From assembly GCF_014648655.1 (NCBI RefSeq), contig NZ_BMRN01000022.1, positions 8,526-72,525 on the forward strand: DNA of 64,000 bases. The letters are read 5' to 3'. Positions 29,368 through 38,935 of this stretch are shown here, one piece after another. The notes under the pieces are model-generated. The model did not search any database, had not been told where the DNA came from, and worked only from the letters and a program-made list of their open reading frames with translations. Both the position numbers and the translations under genes were made by a program. The DNA comes from Streptomyces atratus. Lineage in GTDB: Bacteria; Actinomycetota; Actinomycetes; Streptomycetales; Streptomycetaceae. Positions within the stretch are counted from its first letter, which is position 1. Each line of letters begins with the position of its first letter.

Positions 29368-30471
29368 ATGTCGGCAGCCAGAGGATCCCACTCCACGGAG
29401 GAATGCTCACCACTGGAACGCGTTACATCGACGCGTGGATCCACTGCGGAGGGAAGCCGGGTCCGGTGCGAGGACGTGGCCGAGGCACTGAGACTCAGCC
29501 CCGAACAGTCGGTGGGTGCCGAGCTGGTCCTGCGCCTCCTCGGACTGATGCAGCCGGCCCTCTCCGGCCCGGATCTCCTATCGCCGATGACTTCCGAGGA
29601 GACCGCTGCCCGACTGGCGCGGGCACTGGGTGAGCGGAGGGGCGACCAACGCGCCCCCGAGTCGCGCGGGCACCCTTGCCCCCAGGCGCACTCCTCCGAT
29701 TCCTCCAGGCCACAGCCCCACCGAGAAGACGCTCCCCCGTCGGACGAGACCCTCGACCCCGCCGCGACGGCTCTTCAGACGCTGATCGCCGACGAGAGTG
29801 CCGACTGCCACCGGGAACTGCTGGTCGTGCTGCCCAGTGGCGCCCGGCCCTGTCACGCGTTCCCCGCCGCCCGCGCGATCGTGCTGCGCCTGCTCGACCG
29901 CGGTGTGCGCACCAGGCTGATCTACCAGCACGCGGCCCGTGGCGACCTGGTCACGCGGTCAATGGTCCGCGAACTGACGCACCGCGGCGCGGAGGTCCGC
30001 ACCAGCGCCGAACTCATCGACCCGCTCATCGTTTACGACCGACAGGCCGTGATCCTGCCGGATTCCTCGACGTGTGGCCCCGGCAACCGAATGACCGAAG
30101 CGGTGACGGTGGACGATCCTGCCATGGTTGCGTTCACCTGCGGCGCTTTTGAGAACCTGTGGAACGCCGCAACCCCGTTCAGCCCCTGCACCAAAGACCT
30201 CCCGAACTCGTTCGACGATCTCAAGATGTCGATCGTGCAGCTTATGGCAATGGGCCACAAGGACGAACTGGTCGCCCGCCGGCTCGGAATATCCGTCCGC
30301 ACCTGCCGCCGCCATGTTGCTGAAATAATGGATGAAATCAAAGCCACCAGTCGATTTCAGGCAGGTGTCAATCTCACGCGGGCCGGACTTGTCGACGACC
30401 CTTTTCCAGCGCCCCAAAGCACACCGGCCCGGGCAAATCCTGAGTCATCGTCCGCACAAGCAGACGGCTGA
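29368..30471 (+). CDS. LuxR-type helix-turn-helix regulator with PLD-like central domain
   Basis: This 367-residue protein has a poorly conserved N-terminus rich in Ser/Pro. A central alpha/beta region resembles the TrmB/PLD-like effector domain (ELLVVLPSG... RLLDRGVRTRLIYQHAARGD near residues 150-195). The C-terminal helix-turn-helix reads KDELVARRLGISVRTCRRHVAEIMDEI near residues 298-324. Such stand-alone regulators are common in Streptomyces and typically lack a known ligand. ATG 29368 follows an AGGGGG stretch. Its target is unknown; it lies between the polyketide cluster and the catabolic operon and could belong to either or neither. Codon use in the last third is less GC-biased than in neighbouring genes. 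Confidence 0.82.
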   Translation: MSAARGSHSTEECSPLERVTSTRGSTAEGSRVRCEDVAEALRLSPEQSVGAELVLRLLGLMQPALSGPDLLSPMTSEETAARLARALGERRGDQRAPESRGHPCPQAHSSDSSRPQPHREDAPPSDETLDPAATALQTLIADESADCHRELLVVLPSGARPCHAFPAARAIVLRLLDRGVRTRLIYQHAARGDLVTRSMVRELTHRGAEVRTSAELIDPLIVYDRQAVILPDSSTCGPGNRMTEAVTVDDPAMVAFTCGAFENLWNAATPFSPCTKDLPNSFDDLKMSIVQLMAMGHKDELVARRLGISVRTCRRHVAEIMDEIKATSRFQAGVNLTRAGLVDDPFPAPQSTPARANPESSSAQADG

Positions 30472-31352
30472 TCCGGGATACATCGCCCCGATACGGATGA
30501 ACGTGTCTACGGAAGATGAACCACCCCGCCGCCCGCAGGCACACCGGCCCGAAACCGACCGGAAGGTCCGTCCGTCACGCACGAGAGGTTCGTTCCGAGC
30601 GGCACGCCGCTCGGGCACCCCCGGTCGTGTGCGGCGTCGGTCCACGTACCGTCCGCATGAACAGAGCGCGGAGAGCGGCACCGGGGCCGGCCGCGTCCGC
30701 CGGTCCCTCCTCCGGGATCATCCCGTCGACCCCGGGGCGATCCGGCGTCGAGACACCCCCGCACCGGGACAGGTGCGAGGAGGTTCTGTCGCGAGGCGGC
30801 GACCACCGTGTCGCCGGCCCCCAGCAGCGCGGCGGCACAGCCGGGTCCCGGCCTGCCCACCGAGCGACCTGACACGCTGTCGGCCGGCAGGATCAACGAC
30901 CACGTCGCGCCATACACGGCAGTATCCACATAGTTGCCGGCCTCGTTCCGGAACAGACGACCATCCGGTACCACGCCGTCGTCGGTCCGCTCCGTCCCGG
31001 CGGTGACCACACCACCGGACAGGTTGAGCACCCTCATCCGGCCTCGGGTGAGCGGCACTGCGAACACCTGAGGCGAATGACCTCCGCCAGACAGGGCGAC
31101 GGTGAGCCGCGGCCCCTGCATCCTTGCCGCGGGTCGTCAGTCATCACGCCTTCAACGGTCTGCGTCTCTCCCGCACAGCCCTCGATACGAGGCGAATCGG
31201 CTCCGCGATCAGCGCCCGGTTCCACGGTGCAAGCCGTGATCGATCTGACGGCGCAGCACAGCGGGTTGGTGACGCAGCACGCGGCTCTGCGCGTTTTTCG
31301 ACTCTTCTGATCGATCCGGTGACGCGGTCTGTCCCAGGAAGGGACATGGAGA
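30472..31352. other. 880-bp stretch without a convincing gene
   Basis: No recognisable product is encoded. The best coding signal is on the minus strand at about 30870-31121, where 80 or so residues (LSGGGHSPQVFAVPLTRG ... NEAGNYVDTAVYGATWSL) look protein-like. It then runs into a low-complexity Arg/Gly/Pro stretch. It may be the relic of a gene whose 3' part is lost. No transposase motif was seen. Confidence 0.35.
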
Positions 31353-33368
31353 TCATTTACCGTCCTGGCGGCCGCGTCGGTGTCCGGAAGGGAGCCTGGT
31401 GGCGAACCCCTCGAACCAGGCCAGCATCTCGGGGTGGGTGACGGCGCCCTCAGCGGTCACATCAGCGGCGCGGGCTCCCTGGATGATGCGCTTGACGGGG
31501 ACCTCCAGCTTCTTTCCGGTCAAGGTGCGCGGCACGGCAGCTATCGGAACGATGATGTCCGGAACGTGCCGAGGTGAAAGCGTGTGGGTGATCGACGTCG
31601 CGATGGCACTGCGAAGTGTGTCGTCGACGGTTTCCCCTTCGGCGAGGACGACGAAGAGCGGCATGACGTACCGGCCGTCCGGCAGTTCGGCGCCGATGAC
31701 CAGACTGTCTGCGATCTGGGGAAGCTGCTCGACAACGGCGTAGATGTCGGCGGACCCCATCCTCACGCCCATTCGGTTGAGTGTTGAATCCGAACGTCCC
31801 ACCACCGCGACCGACAGGTCCGGTTCGACCGTGACCCAATCGCCGTGCCGCCAGACTCCGGGATAGACATCGAAGTAGCTCGCCAGATAGCGCTGATTGT
31901 CCGGGTCGTTGACGAAGTGCAACGGCATCGAGGGAAGCGGTGCCGTCACCACCAGTTCCCCCTGCGCCCCGACAAGCGGCTGTCCGGAGGCGTCCCAGGC
32001 GGCGATGGCAACGCCGAGCGCGGGACACTGGATCCGGCCGACCCGCACCGGCAGGAGCGGGGAGCCCCCCGCGAGGACCGAGCAGACATCGGTCCCTCCA
32101 CAGATCGACTGCAGCCAGGCGTCGGGGGCGAGGCGGTCGTAAACCCAGCGCCACGTGCTGCCGGGAAGCGATGAACCGGTCTGCAGGATGGACCGAAGAG
32201 CGCTCAGATCGATCTCGGCCGCTGGGTGTGCATCCGCTTTCTCCGCGGCGACCAGGTAGGCCGCTCCCACGCCGACCATCGTCGCGCGCGTCTGTTCGGC
32301 GACCTTCCAGAGGCCGTTGACGTCAACGTACGTGGGGCTGCCGTCGTACAGGACGATCGTGGCGCCGTGCAGCAGGCCGCCCACCATGAAGTTCCACACC
32401 ATCCAGCTGGTGGACGTATGGAAGAAGTAGCGGTCGTCGCTCCGCAGGTCGACGCCGAGACCGAGGGCCTTGAGCAGCTCGACGACGATGCCGCCGTGCC
32501 CCTGCACGATGCCCTTCGGTACGCCTGTGGTACCCGATGACCACAAGATCCACAGAGGGTGGTCGAAGGCGACGTCCGCGAAGGTGAGTTCGGCCTGGTT
32601 GTCGAGAAGCGTGGACCACGTGTGCTGCTCCAGCCGAGGCCGCTGCGACCACGATGAGGTGGTGGAGGACGTGGAGAGGTGGCCGACCGCGATCAGATGC
32701 CGGACCGTGGGCAGCCCGTCCGCGATCTCGGCGACCGCCGGACGTCGGTCGAATTTCTTCCCCCCGTAGAAGTAGCCGTCGGCGGCCACCAGGACCGTCG
32801 GCTGCGCCTGCTGCAGCCGCGCGAGCACGCTGGACGTACCGAAGTCCGGGGAGCACACGGTCCACACCGCGCCGACAGCGGCACTGGCCAGCAACGCGAC
32901 CACGGCATGCGACGTGTTCGGGAGGTAACCGGCAACGCGGTCACCGGGCCCCACGCCCATCTCGCGAAGGGATGCGGCGACAGCGGCGACGTCGCGTCCG
33001 AGCTGCCGCCACGAAGTCTCCACCGGAACGCCGCCTTCGGAGACACTGATCAAGGCCGGGCGCTCGTCGGTGCTACGGGCGAAGCATTGCTCGGCGAAGT
33101 TCATCCGCGCTCCCCCGAACCAGGATGCTCCTGGCATCGACGCGTCGGCCAGCACCTCGTCGTAGCTGCTGACGGCGTCGAGGCCGTAGAACTCCCATAC
33201 CGCCGACCAGAAGGCGGGCACCTCGGTGGTGCTCCATCGCCACAGCTCCGCGTAGTCGGAGAAGGACAGGCCCCGCGTTTGCCTCAGCCAGCGCATGAAG
33301 CCGGCGATGTTGGAGCTTTCGGCCGTCGAGCGGCTGGGGGACCACAGCAGGTCGGTATCGGTACTCAT
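31353..33368 (-). CDS. Acetoacetyl-CoA synthetase
   Basis: This 671-residue ANL-family enzyme matches acetoacetyl-CoA synthetases in length and motifs. The N-terminal region has GASWFGGARMNFAEQ, the P-loop reads WSSGTTGVPKGIVQGHGG near residues 276-293, and ICGGTDVCSVLAGG, HGDWV and RSDSTLNRMGVRMGSADIY mark the hinge. The catalytic Lys lies in RTLTGKKLEVPVKR. It makes acetoacetyl-CoA from acetoacetate, CoA and ATP. It is the last gene of the minus-strand operon that also encodes a beta-keto acid cleavage enzyme, whose by-product is acetoacetate, so it probably recovers that product. ATG 33368 was chosen over longer in-frame starts. Confidence 0.93.
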   Translation of the reverse strand: MSTDTDLLWSPSRSTAESSNIAGFMRWLRQTRGLSFSDYAELWRWSTTEVPAFWSAVWEFYGLDAVSSYDEVLADASMPGASWFGGARMNFAEQCFARSTDERPALISVSEGGVPVETSWRQLGRDVAAVAASLREMGVGPGDRVAGYLPNTSHAVVALLASAAVGAVWTVCSPDFGTSSVLARLQQAQPTVLVAADGYFYGGKKFDRRPAVAEIADGLPTVRHLIAVGHLSTSSTTSSWSQRPRLEQHTWSTLLDNQAELTFADVAFDHPLWILWSSGTTGVPKGIVQGHGGIVVELLKALGLGVDLRSDDRYFFHTSTSWMVWNFMVGGLLHGATIVLYDGSPTYVDVNGLWKVAEQTRATMVGVGAAYLVAAEKADAHPAAEIDLSALRSILQTGSSLPGSTWRWVYDRLAPDAWLQSICGGTDVCSVLAGGSPLLPVRVGRIQCPALGVAIAAWDASGQPLVGAQGELVVTAPLPSMPLHFVNDPDNQRYLASYFDVYPGVWRHGDWVTVEPDLSVAVVGRSDSTLNRMGVRMGSADIYAVVEQLPQIADSLVIGAELPDGRYVMPLFVVLAEGETVDDTLRSAIATSITHTLSPRHVPDIIVPIAAVPRTLTGKKLEVPVKRIIQGARAADVTAEGAVTHPEMLAWFEGFATRLPSGHRRGRQDGK

Positions 33369-33538
33369 CAGCGCCTCCAGGGGGCGGGGTCGTGCGGGTG
33401 GGGACCGGTGCGCGGAGGCCGGCCGGGGGAAGCGCCTACGGGACGCATCGACATGTCTGCAACAAGGGGCTCGGCGGCACACGGCTCCCTCCGGCCCGGC
33501 GCGGGCAGGAGGGAGCCGTGAGGCAAGGCCGTCGCCGG

Positions 33539-34123
33539 TCAGGCGGACATGTCGGACGAGGCTCGGCCGAGCTCGCGGACGAACTCCTCCGCCCGGGGCC
33601 ATGCGCCGTAGCCGGAGGCGGGGTTGAGGTGTCCGACCGGGCCGAGGTCCACGAGGCGGCTCCCCCATGCCCGGGCGAGATCGGCGACGCGATCGGCAGC
33701 GGCCAAGGGGTCGTTCGTGCTCGCTGCGACGATGCTGGGGAAGGGCAGGGGTGTCCGCGGCGTCGGCGTCCAGCCGTTTTCACGCAGGGCTCCCAGGGTG
33801 GGGTAGCCCTCCGGCAGCGGCGTGTCGAAGTCCGGCGGCGCCGCCAGCAGTGCGCCCTTGACGGGACGCCGGTGTCGTTGCGCCCAGTGCACGGTGGTCA
33901 TCACCCCGGCACTGTGGGCCACCAGTACGACGGGCCCGGAGATGTCCGACAGCGCCTCCTCCAGTGCGGCGACCTGGGCATCGCGGCTCAGCCTGTCCTT
34001 CTCCAGCGGGGGAACGGTTCGGGCGTCGGCGATCGTGGCGGCGAGGACGGTCTGCCAGTGGTCCGGCACATGATCGCGCAGTCCGGGGACGATGACGACC
34101 GTCGGCTGTGCGCTGGGACTCAT
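33539..34123 (-). CDS. RBBP9/YdeN-type alpha/beta hydrolase
   Basis: This small 194-residue serine hydrolase starts VVIVPGLRDHVPDHWQ. The nucleophile is in VAHSAGV near residue 70, ASTNDPLA precedes the Asp, and VGHLNPASGYG carries the His, all as in the RBBP9/YdeN family. Natural substrates are poorly known. Its ATG at 34123 overlaps the transporter stop, so the two are co-translated. In this operon it could hydrolyse an ester or thioester formed in the catabolic route. Confidence 0.87.
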   Translation of the reverse strand: MSPSAQPTVVIVPGLRDHVPDHWQTVLAATIADARTVPPLEKDRLSRDAQVAALEEALSDISGPVVLVAHSAGVMTTVHWAQRHRRPVKGALLAAPPDFDTPLPEGYPTLGALRENGWTPTPRTPLPFPSIVAASTNDPLAAADRVADLARAWGSRLVDLGPVGHLNPASGYGAWPRAEEFVRELGRASSDMSA

Positions 34124-35451
34124 GACTGCAACTCCGGGGTCTTGAGCGCCGGGCCGGGGAGCAGCCCCAGGCGGCGCAGGTCGTCTTCGTAGGAGAACTT
34201 GCCGATGATGAAGGCCACGCTGCCGGCGAGCGCGACGAGCGGAATCACCTGCAGTGCGCCGAGCAGGCCCAGGTGGTCCGCGAGCATGCCCGTCACCGCG
34301 GGCCCAGGGGCCAGCCCGAGCAGGCTGTTGGCCAGAGTGAGGGTGGCGAAAGCCGTCGCCGCGATGGCGGCAGGGGTCAGATTGGCCACCATGGCGGCCG
34401 CCGGACCGGCGGTGCCGCCGGCCACCAGGGTCCCGGCCGCGATCAACACAAGCTGCAGCGGGCCGACCGGCAAGTGGAATCCCGCCATCAACAGCACGAA
34501 CGACCCGAGAGAGCAGACGATCGCAACGATCCACTTCCGGTCCGCGGCCTTCCGGCTGAGGCGGTCCGCGACGATCCCGCAGAGGATCATGCCAATGCCA
34601 CTGATCAGCGCGAAGACCCCGGCGGCCAGGCCGGCCTTCGCAGGAGGCATGTCGTAGTACCGGTTGAGGAAACTGGGTATCCACGCGAGCAGGGCCATCG
34701 CGATGAACATCTGCAGCCCGCTGCCGATGTAGGCGCAGACCACGGAGACAGAGGAGAACAGCCGCGGCAACTGGGTCCGGACGGGGGCGCGTTCCCCGGA
34801 CACGGCGCTGTTGCGGATGGACGCCGGGCCCAGCCTCTTCTCGGTGACCACGAGGCCGTAGACCGCGGCCAGGACCAGTCCGAGGATTCCCATCGCGCCG
34901 AACGCCCAGCGCCAGCCATGCTCCTGGGCGATCACACCGCCGACCGACACACCCAGCACGGATCCGAACGAACCCCCCGCCATGAAGGCTCCGGAGAGCG
35001 TGGCCCGCAAACCGATGGGGAACACGCTGAGGACCACCGCGATGCCGACGCTCCCGTAGGCCGCCTCTCCGACGCCCACCATGAACCGGCCCAGGAACAT
35101 CTGGCCGTAGCTCGCGGAAATGGCACAGCCCAGGGTCGCCAGGCTCCACGCCGTCGCGGCGATGACCAAGGTCCTGACCCGGCCCCAGCGGTCCGCCAGA
35201 AGCGACAGGGGGAAGGTGAGCACTCCGACCATCAGGGCCACGATGCCGCTGAGAGAGCCCAACTCGGCATCGGAGAGCAGCCATTCGGCTTTCAACAGGG
35301 GAAAAACCGCGTTGAGGACCTGTCGCGACATGTAGTCGGACAGCAGTAGCCCAAAACCGAGGGCGAACACGAGCCAGGCATAGCTACGGGATACAGCCGG
35401 TGCGGCGGGAGACGTCCCCGGCACTGTTGTGCCGGCAGTGTGCAGTCCCAT
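34120..35451 (-). CDS. MFS transporter
   Basis: This 443-residue membrane protein has about twelve hydrophobic segments, beginning YAWLVFALGFGLLLSDYMSRQ. The MFS loop motif LLADRWGRVRT near residue 85 and the GRFMVGVGEAAYGS stretch resemble sialate/organic-acid importers of the spinster and ACS type. ATG 35451 is chosen because AAAGG lies eight bases upstream. It probably imports the acid or ester that the surrounding operon degrades; substrate is unknown. Confidence 0.9.
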   Translation of the reverse strand: MGLHTAGTTVPGTSPAAPAVSRSYAWLVFALGFGLLLSDYMSRQVLNAVFPLLKAEWLLSDAELGSLSGIVALMVGVLTFPLSLLADRWGRVRTLVIAATAWSLATLGCAISASYGQMFLGRFMVGVGEAAYGSVGIAVVLSVFPIGLRATLSGAFMAGGSFGSVLGVSVGGVIAQEHGWRWAFGAMGILGLVLAAVYGLVVTEKRLGPASIRNSAVSGERAPVRTQLPRLFSSVSVVCAYIGSGLQMFIAMALLAWIPSFLNRYYDMPPAKAGLAAGVFALISGIGMILCGIVADRLSRKAADRKWIVAIVCSLGSFVLLMAGFHLPVGPLQLVLIAAGTLVAGGTAGPAAAMVANLTPAAIAATAFATLTLANSLLGLAPGPAVTGMLADHLGLLGALQVIPLVALAGSVAFIIGKFSYEDDLRRLGLLPGPALKTPELQS

Positions 35452-35481
35452 GGGCATCACCTTTTCGTCTCTGGTCGGGGC

Positions 35482-36399
35482 TCAGAAAGGTTTGTCGCCG
35501 GCAATCCCCGCGCGCTCCATCTTGCGGACGGCGGGCCAGTAGTCCTGGACGGCGTAATGCTGGGTGGAGCGGTTGTCCCAGATGGCGACGCTGTTCTTCT
35601 GCCAGCGCCAGCGCACCTGGTACTCGGGGACGGCCGCCTGGCTGATCAGGTAGTTCAGGAGACTGCCCGCTCCGGGCGCGTAGTCCTGGCCGAAGCGCAC
35701 GTTCTCGGGCGTGTGGTAATTGACGAAGTGCGTGGTGAAGGCGTTGACGAAGAGAATCTGCTCGCCGGTCTCCGGGTGGGCACGCACCACCGGGTGCTCC
35801 GGGTCCGGGAAGCGGGCCTTCAGCTCGTGACGTTGCTCCGTCGGCATCACAGCGCCGAAGGTCGCCTCGATGCTGTGCCGTGCGCGCAGGCCCGCGATCT
35901 GCGTCTTGATGTGCTCCGGCAGCCTGCGATAGGCCTCAGCCATGTTGACCCAGATCGTGTCACCACCCACCTCTGGTGTTTCCACGCAGCGCAGCACGGC
36001 GCCCATGGGCGGGCACGCGCGCCAGGTTGCGTCGCAGTGCAGCGCGTTCTCGTAGTGCTCGGGTTTGCTGTCCAGATCCTTGTAGATGCGGACCAGCCCG
36101 GGGTGGTCGGGGTCGCTGCCGACCACCGGATGGTCCTCCAGCGGGCCGAAGCGCCCGGCGAAGGCGATGTGTTCGGCGCGCGTGATGTCCTGGTCACGCA
36201 GGAACAGGACCTTGTACTCCAGCAGCAGCGCCTTGATCTCGGCGAACAGGTCGCCGTCGCGCGCGGCGTCGCCGAGGTTCACACCGGACAGTTCGGCGCC
36301 GATGGTGCAGGTCAGCGGCTCAACCTTGATGGAGGTACGGAGGGCGCCCGGACGCACGAGTGCGGGTGTGTCTTCCTTCGGGCGGACGGTCTGGGGCAT
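35482..36399 (-). CDS. TauD/TfdA-family Fe(II)/2-oxoglutarate dioxygenase
   Basis: This 305-residue enzyme has the facial triad of the family: HCD in ALHCDATW near residue 107 (HxD) and the distal His in NRSTQHYAVQDY near residue 270. The 2-oxoglutarate-binding Arg is in PAVRKMER. Such enzymes hydroxylate or cleave small acids, taurine, sulfonates, phenoxyacids or carnitine precursors. ATG 36399 follows AGGAG by eight bases. It lies between the MFS transporter and the oxidoreductase in the catabolic operon, so it probably performs an early oxidation of the imported substrate. Confidence 0.9.
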   Translation of the reverse strand: MPQTVRPKEDTPALVRPGALRTSIKVEPLTCTIGAELSGVNLGDAARDGDLFAEIKALLLEYKVLFLRDQDITRAEHIAFAGRFGPLEDHPVVGSDPDHPGLVRIYKDLDSKPEHYENALHCDATWRACPPMGAVLRCVETPEVGGDTIWVNMAEAYRRLPEHIKTQIAGLRARHSIEATFGAVMPTEQRHELKARFPDPEHPVVRAHPETGEQILFVNAFTTHFVNYHTPENVRFGQDYAPGAGSLLNYLISQAAVPEYQVRWRWQKNSVAIWDNRSTQHYAVQDYWPAVRKMERAGIAGDKPF

Positions 36400-36438
36400 G
36401 TGCTCACTCCTGGGGGTCACGTGCGGGGCACGGCGAGC

Positions 36439-37410
36439 TCAGAGGACGAAGACGGAAGATCCCGTGGTCCGTCCCGCTTCCAGGTCACGATGGGCCTGTA
36501 CCGCGTCCTGAAGGGCGTAGCGCTGGTTGGTCTCGATCTTGATGCGCCCGGCCGCGACGTGCCCGAACAGCTCTCCGGCCAGGGCGTCCCGCTCCGCCGG
36601 CTCGGCGATGTAGTCGGCCAGTGCGGGGCGGGTCACGAACAGCGATCCGTGGATTGCCAGTTGCATGGCGTCGAGCGGCGGTACCCCTGAGGCCGTACCG
36701 AAACACACCAACAGGCCACGGCGTTGCAGCGAGGCCATGGATCCGGCGACGGTGTCCTTGCCGATACTGTCGAAGACGACCGGGACGCCCTTGCCGTCGG
36801 TCAGTTCACGCACCCGCTCGGCCACGTTCTCGCGCCGGTAGTAGATGATGTGCTCGCAGCCGTGGGCGCGGGCGACCTCGGCCTTCTCCTCGCTGGAGAC
36901 CGTGCCGATCACCGTGATGCCGAGCAGCTTCGCCCACTGGGAGAGGATCAGACCGACGCCGCCGGCCGCCGCGTGGAGCAGCACGGTATCGCCGGACTTC
37001 AGCGGGTGGATCCGGCGCAGCAGATACGCCGAGGTGAGTCCGCGCATGGTCATCGCCGCGGCGGTCTCGCAGCCGATCTCGTCCGGCAGCTTGATCAGTG
37101 AATCCGCGGGCATGACCCGCTCCGTGCTGTAGGCACCCAGCGGACTGCCGGTGTAGGTCACACGGTCGCCCTCGGCGACATGCGGCACACCCTCGCCCAC
37201 GGCCTCGATCACACCCGAGGCCTCCACGCCGAGCCCCGCCGGCAGCGGAGCCGGGTACAGGCCGGAGCGGAAGTAGGTGTCGGCGAAGTTGAGTCCGACG
37301 GCGACATGCCGGATCCGTACCTCGCCCGGACCCGGGTCGCCGACGACGACCTGTTCCCACCGCATGACCTCAGGGCCACCGGTTTCATGGAATCGAATGG
37401 CGTGTGCCAT
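36439..37410 (-). CDS. Zinc-independent quinone oxidoreductase (MDR superfamily)
   Basis: This 323-residue NADPH:quinone oxidoreductase has LNFADTYFRSGLYP and GVEASGVIEAVGEGV in the N-terminal catalytic domain, and HAAAGGVGLILSQWAK as the cofactor-binding glycine motif near residue 150. The family lacks zinc ligands and reduces quinones or enoyl carbonyls with NADPH. ATG 37410 gives the standard N-terminus; the frame continues upstream with no family match. It sits between the BKACE gene and the dioxygenase in the same operon and may reduce an oxidised intermediate. Confidence 0.9.
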   Translation of the reverse strand: MAHAIRFHETGGPEVMRWEQVVVGDPGPGEVRIRHVAVGLNFADTYFRSGLYPAPLPAGLGVEASGVIEAVGEGVPHVAEGDRVTYTGSPLGAYSTERVMPADSLIKLPDEIGCETAAAMTMRGLTSAYLLRRIHPLKSGDTVLLHAAAGGVGLILSQWAKLLGITVIGTVSSEEKAEVARAHGCEHIIYYRRENVAERVRELTDGKGVPVVFDSIGKDTVAGSMASLQRRGLLVCFGTASGVPPLDAMQLAIHGSLFVTRPALADYIAEPAERDALAGELFGHVAAGRIKIETNQRYALQDAVQAHRDLEAGRTTGSSVFVL

Positions 37411-37492
37411 GACGTGCTCCGTTTGCTCGTGTGTGGGGGCTGTGCGGGGCGGCGGCGGGGCGGGAACCCTGGCCGCCGCCAGTAGGATCGAA

Positions 37493-38551
37493 TCAGCTCT
37501 TGAGGTCGCGCAGCATGGAACCGCGCCGGCCGGGGCGGCGGTTGGGCACCATGCCGAGCCGGTCCAGGGTCTCGTCGGCGTCCGAGTACCATTCACCGAT
37601 CCTGTAGATCTTCTTCGCCTCCTGCCCTGTGGCGATCTCACGCCCGAGCACATGGGCGATCTTGACCATCTGCTCGACCTGCTCCACGGAGGACATCCGC
37701 TCGCCCTTGTGCCGCCACAGGTTGTCCTCATTGCCCACCCGCACGTGCGTGCCGAGGGCGATGCCGATCGCGTTCATCGGCGCCACCGCGCGCATGGATG
37801 CCTCGATGGTGAGCACGGCGCCGTCCGGGACGCGGCGGATGAACTCGATCAGGTCGGCCGGGTGCCGGCCGGCGAACCCACCGCCGATGGCAACGTAGTT
37901 GAGCACCAGCGGCCCGCTGTAGATGCCCTTGCGGATCAGCCGCTCCACGGTCTCCAGCTGCGCCATGTCGGCGAGTTGGAAGTGCGGCTGGATGCCGTTG
38001 GCACGGAGCCGCTCGAGGTGCTCGAGGTAGAAGTCCGGCCCGGCCTCGACCACCATGTCCCGATAGGCCTTGTAGTAACCCGCCTTGGCGATCGAAGTGC
38101 CCTCGATGTCCTCGTCGTCGAAGATCTCGACGATGTTCATCTGGTTGGTGTTGATCGCGATCGTCACTTGGTCAGGCTTGGGAGTGATCTCGGCCAGCAT
38201 GTGACGAGTGTCGTAGCTGAGCCACTTGGCGTCGCCGCCCTCGTCCTCGGGGGCGAAGGAGATCGACCCGCCGATCTGGAGGACCATGTCCGGCACGGCC
38301 TCGCGCAGGCGGGCCATCAGCTCGTTGAACATGGAGATGCGCTTGGATCCGTGGCCGTCCAGCTCGCGCACGTGGATGTGCAGCACCGTGGCGCCGGCGT
38401 TGTAGCAGTCGACGGCCGCCTGCACGTGCTCGTCCATGGTGAGCGGTAGGTCGTCGGCGTCACCGGGCAACCACTCCGGCCCGTAGGGCGCGGCCTGGAT
38501 GACCAGCCTCTCCTGGTTCTCCGGATACAGGGAGTCGTCGAAGAAGTGCAT
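37493..38551 (-). CDS. Beta-keto acid cleavage enzyme (BKACE, DUF849 family)
   Basis: This 352-residue TIM-barrel enzyme is of the BKACE family, which uses a metal to split a beta-keto acid with acetyl-CoA into acetoacetate and a CoA ester. Metal ligands appear in ATVLHIHVRE near residue 57, substrate-loop residues in GGSISF and TIAINTNQMNI, and GNEDNLW toward the C-terminus is diagnostic. Known members cleave 3-keto-5-aminohexanoate or dehydrocarnitine; the C-alpha substituent preference cannot be called here. ATG 38551 follows AAAGGAG by eight bases and is the first gene of the operon. The presence of acetoacetyl-CoA synthetase four genes on supports acetoacetate as product. Confidence 0.9.
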   Translation of the reverse strand: MHFFDDSLYPENQERLVIQAAPYGPEWLPGDADDLPLTMDEHVQAAVDCYNAGATVLHIHVRELDGHGSKRISMFNELMARLREAVPDMVLQIGGSISFAPEDEGGDAKWLSYDTRHMLAEITPKPDQVTIAINTNQMNIVEIFDDEDIEGTSIAKAGYYKAYRDMVVEAGPDFYLEHLERLRANGIQPHFQLADMAQLETVERLIRKGIYSGPLVLNYVAIGGGFAGRHPADLIEFIRRVPDGAVLTIEASMRAVAPMNAIGIALGTHVRVGNEDNLWRHKGERMSSVEQVEQMVKIAHVLGREIATGQEAKKIYRIGEWYSDADETLDRLGMVPNRRPGRRGSMLRDLKS

Positions 38552-38935
38552 GGTCCATCTCCTTTGTCGGATGGGTCTTCACTCGCCGCACGCATCACTG
38601 CCTTCGATGCGAGGCCCGGAGGGCTTGCGAGGAGCGGACGCGGGAATGCAGACGGGGTTCCCGGGCTCGCCGGGGGCTCGGATACGATCAGCGGGCCCGG
38701 GAGGGAACATTCGGCTGGGGGCAGGATTTCTGCCCGCCCTCGTGGGATCGGCCTTGTCCCTTGCGGTGAGGCAACGTTAAGGGCGGGCCAGGGCGCGCGC
38801 TTGACCGAAGGTGACAGAAGACTTACCGCTTGGGGACATGCCTTGCCGTCGCGGCCGGCGTCCCCGGACCCAGCCAGGGGTATGCCGGGATATGGCGTGA
38901 ACGGCCGTTCCACGCCCCTGCAGAATTCTGGGCGG
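38552..38935 (-). promoter_or_regulatory. Upstream region of the BKACE operon
   Basis: This 384-bp space between the AraC-type regulator stop and the BKACE start holds no recognisable gene. It should contain the operon promoter and the regulator's binding site, but I found no clear repeat or canonical -10/-35 pair. Confidence 0.3.

Noticed and set aside
35482..36399. Taurine dioxygenase assignment
   Set aside because: Only family-level motifs are visible; no sulfonate-uptake genes accompany it, so the substrate is left open.
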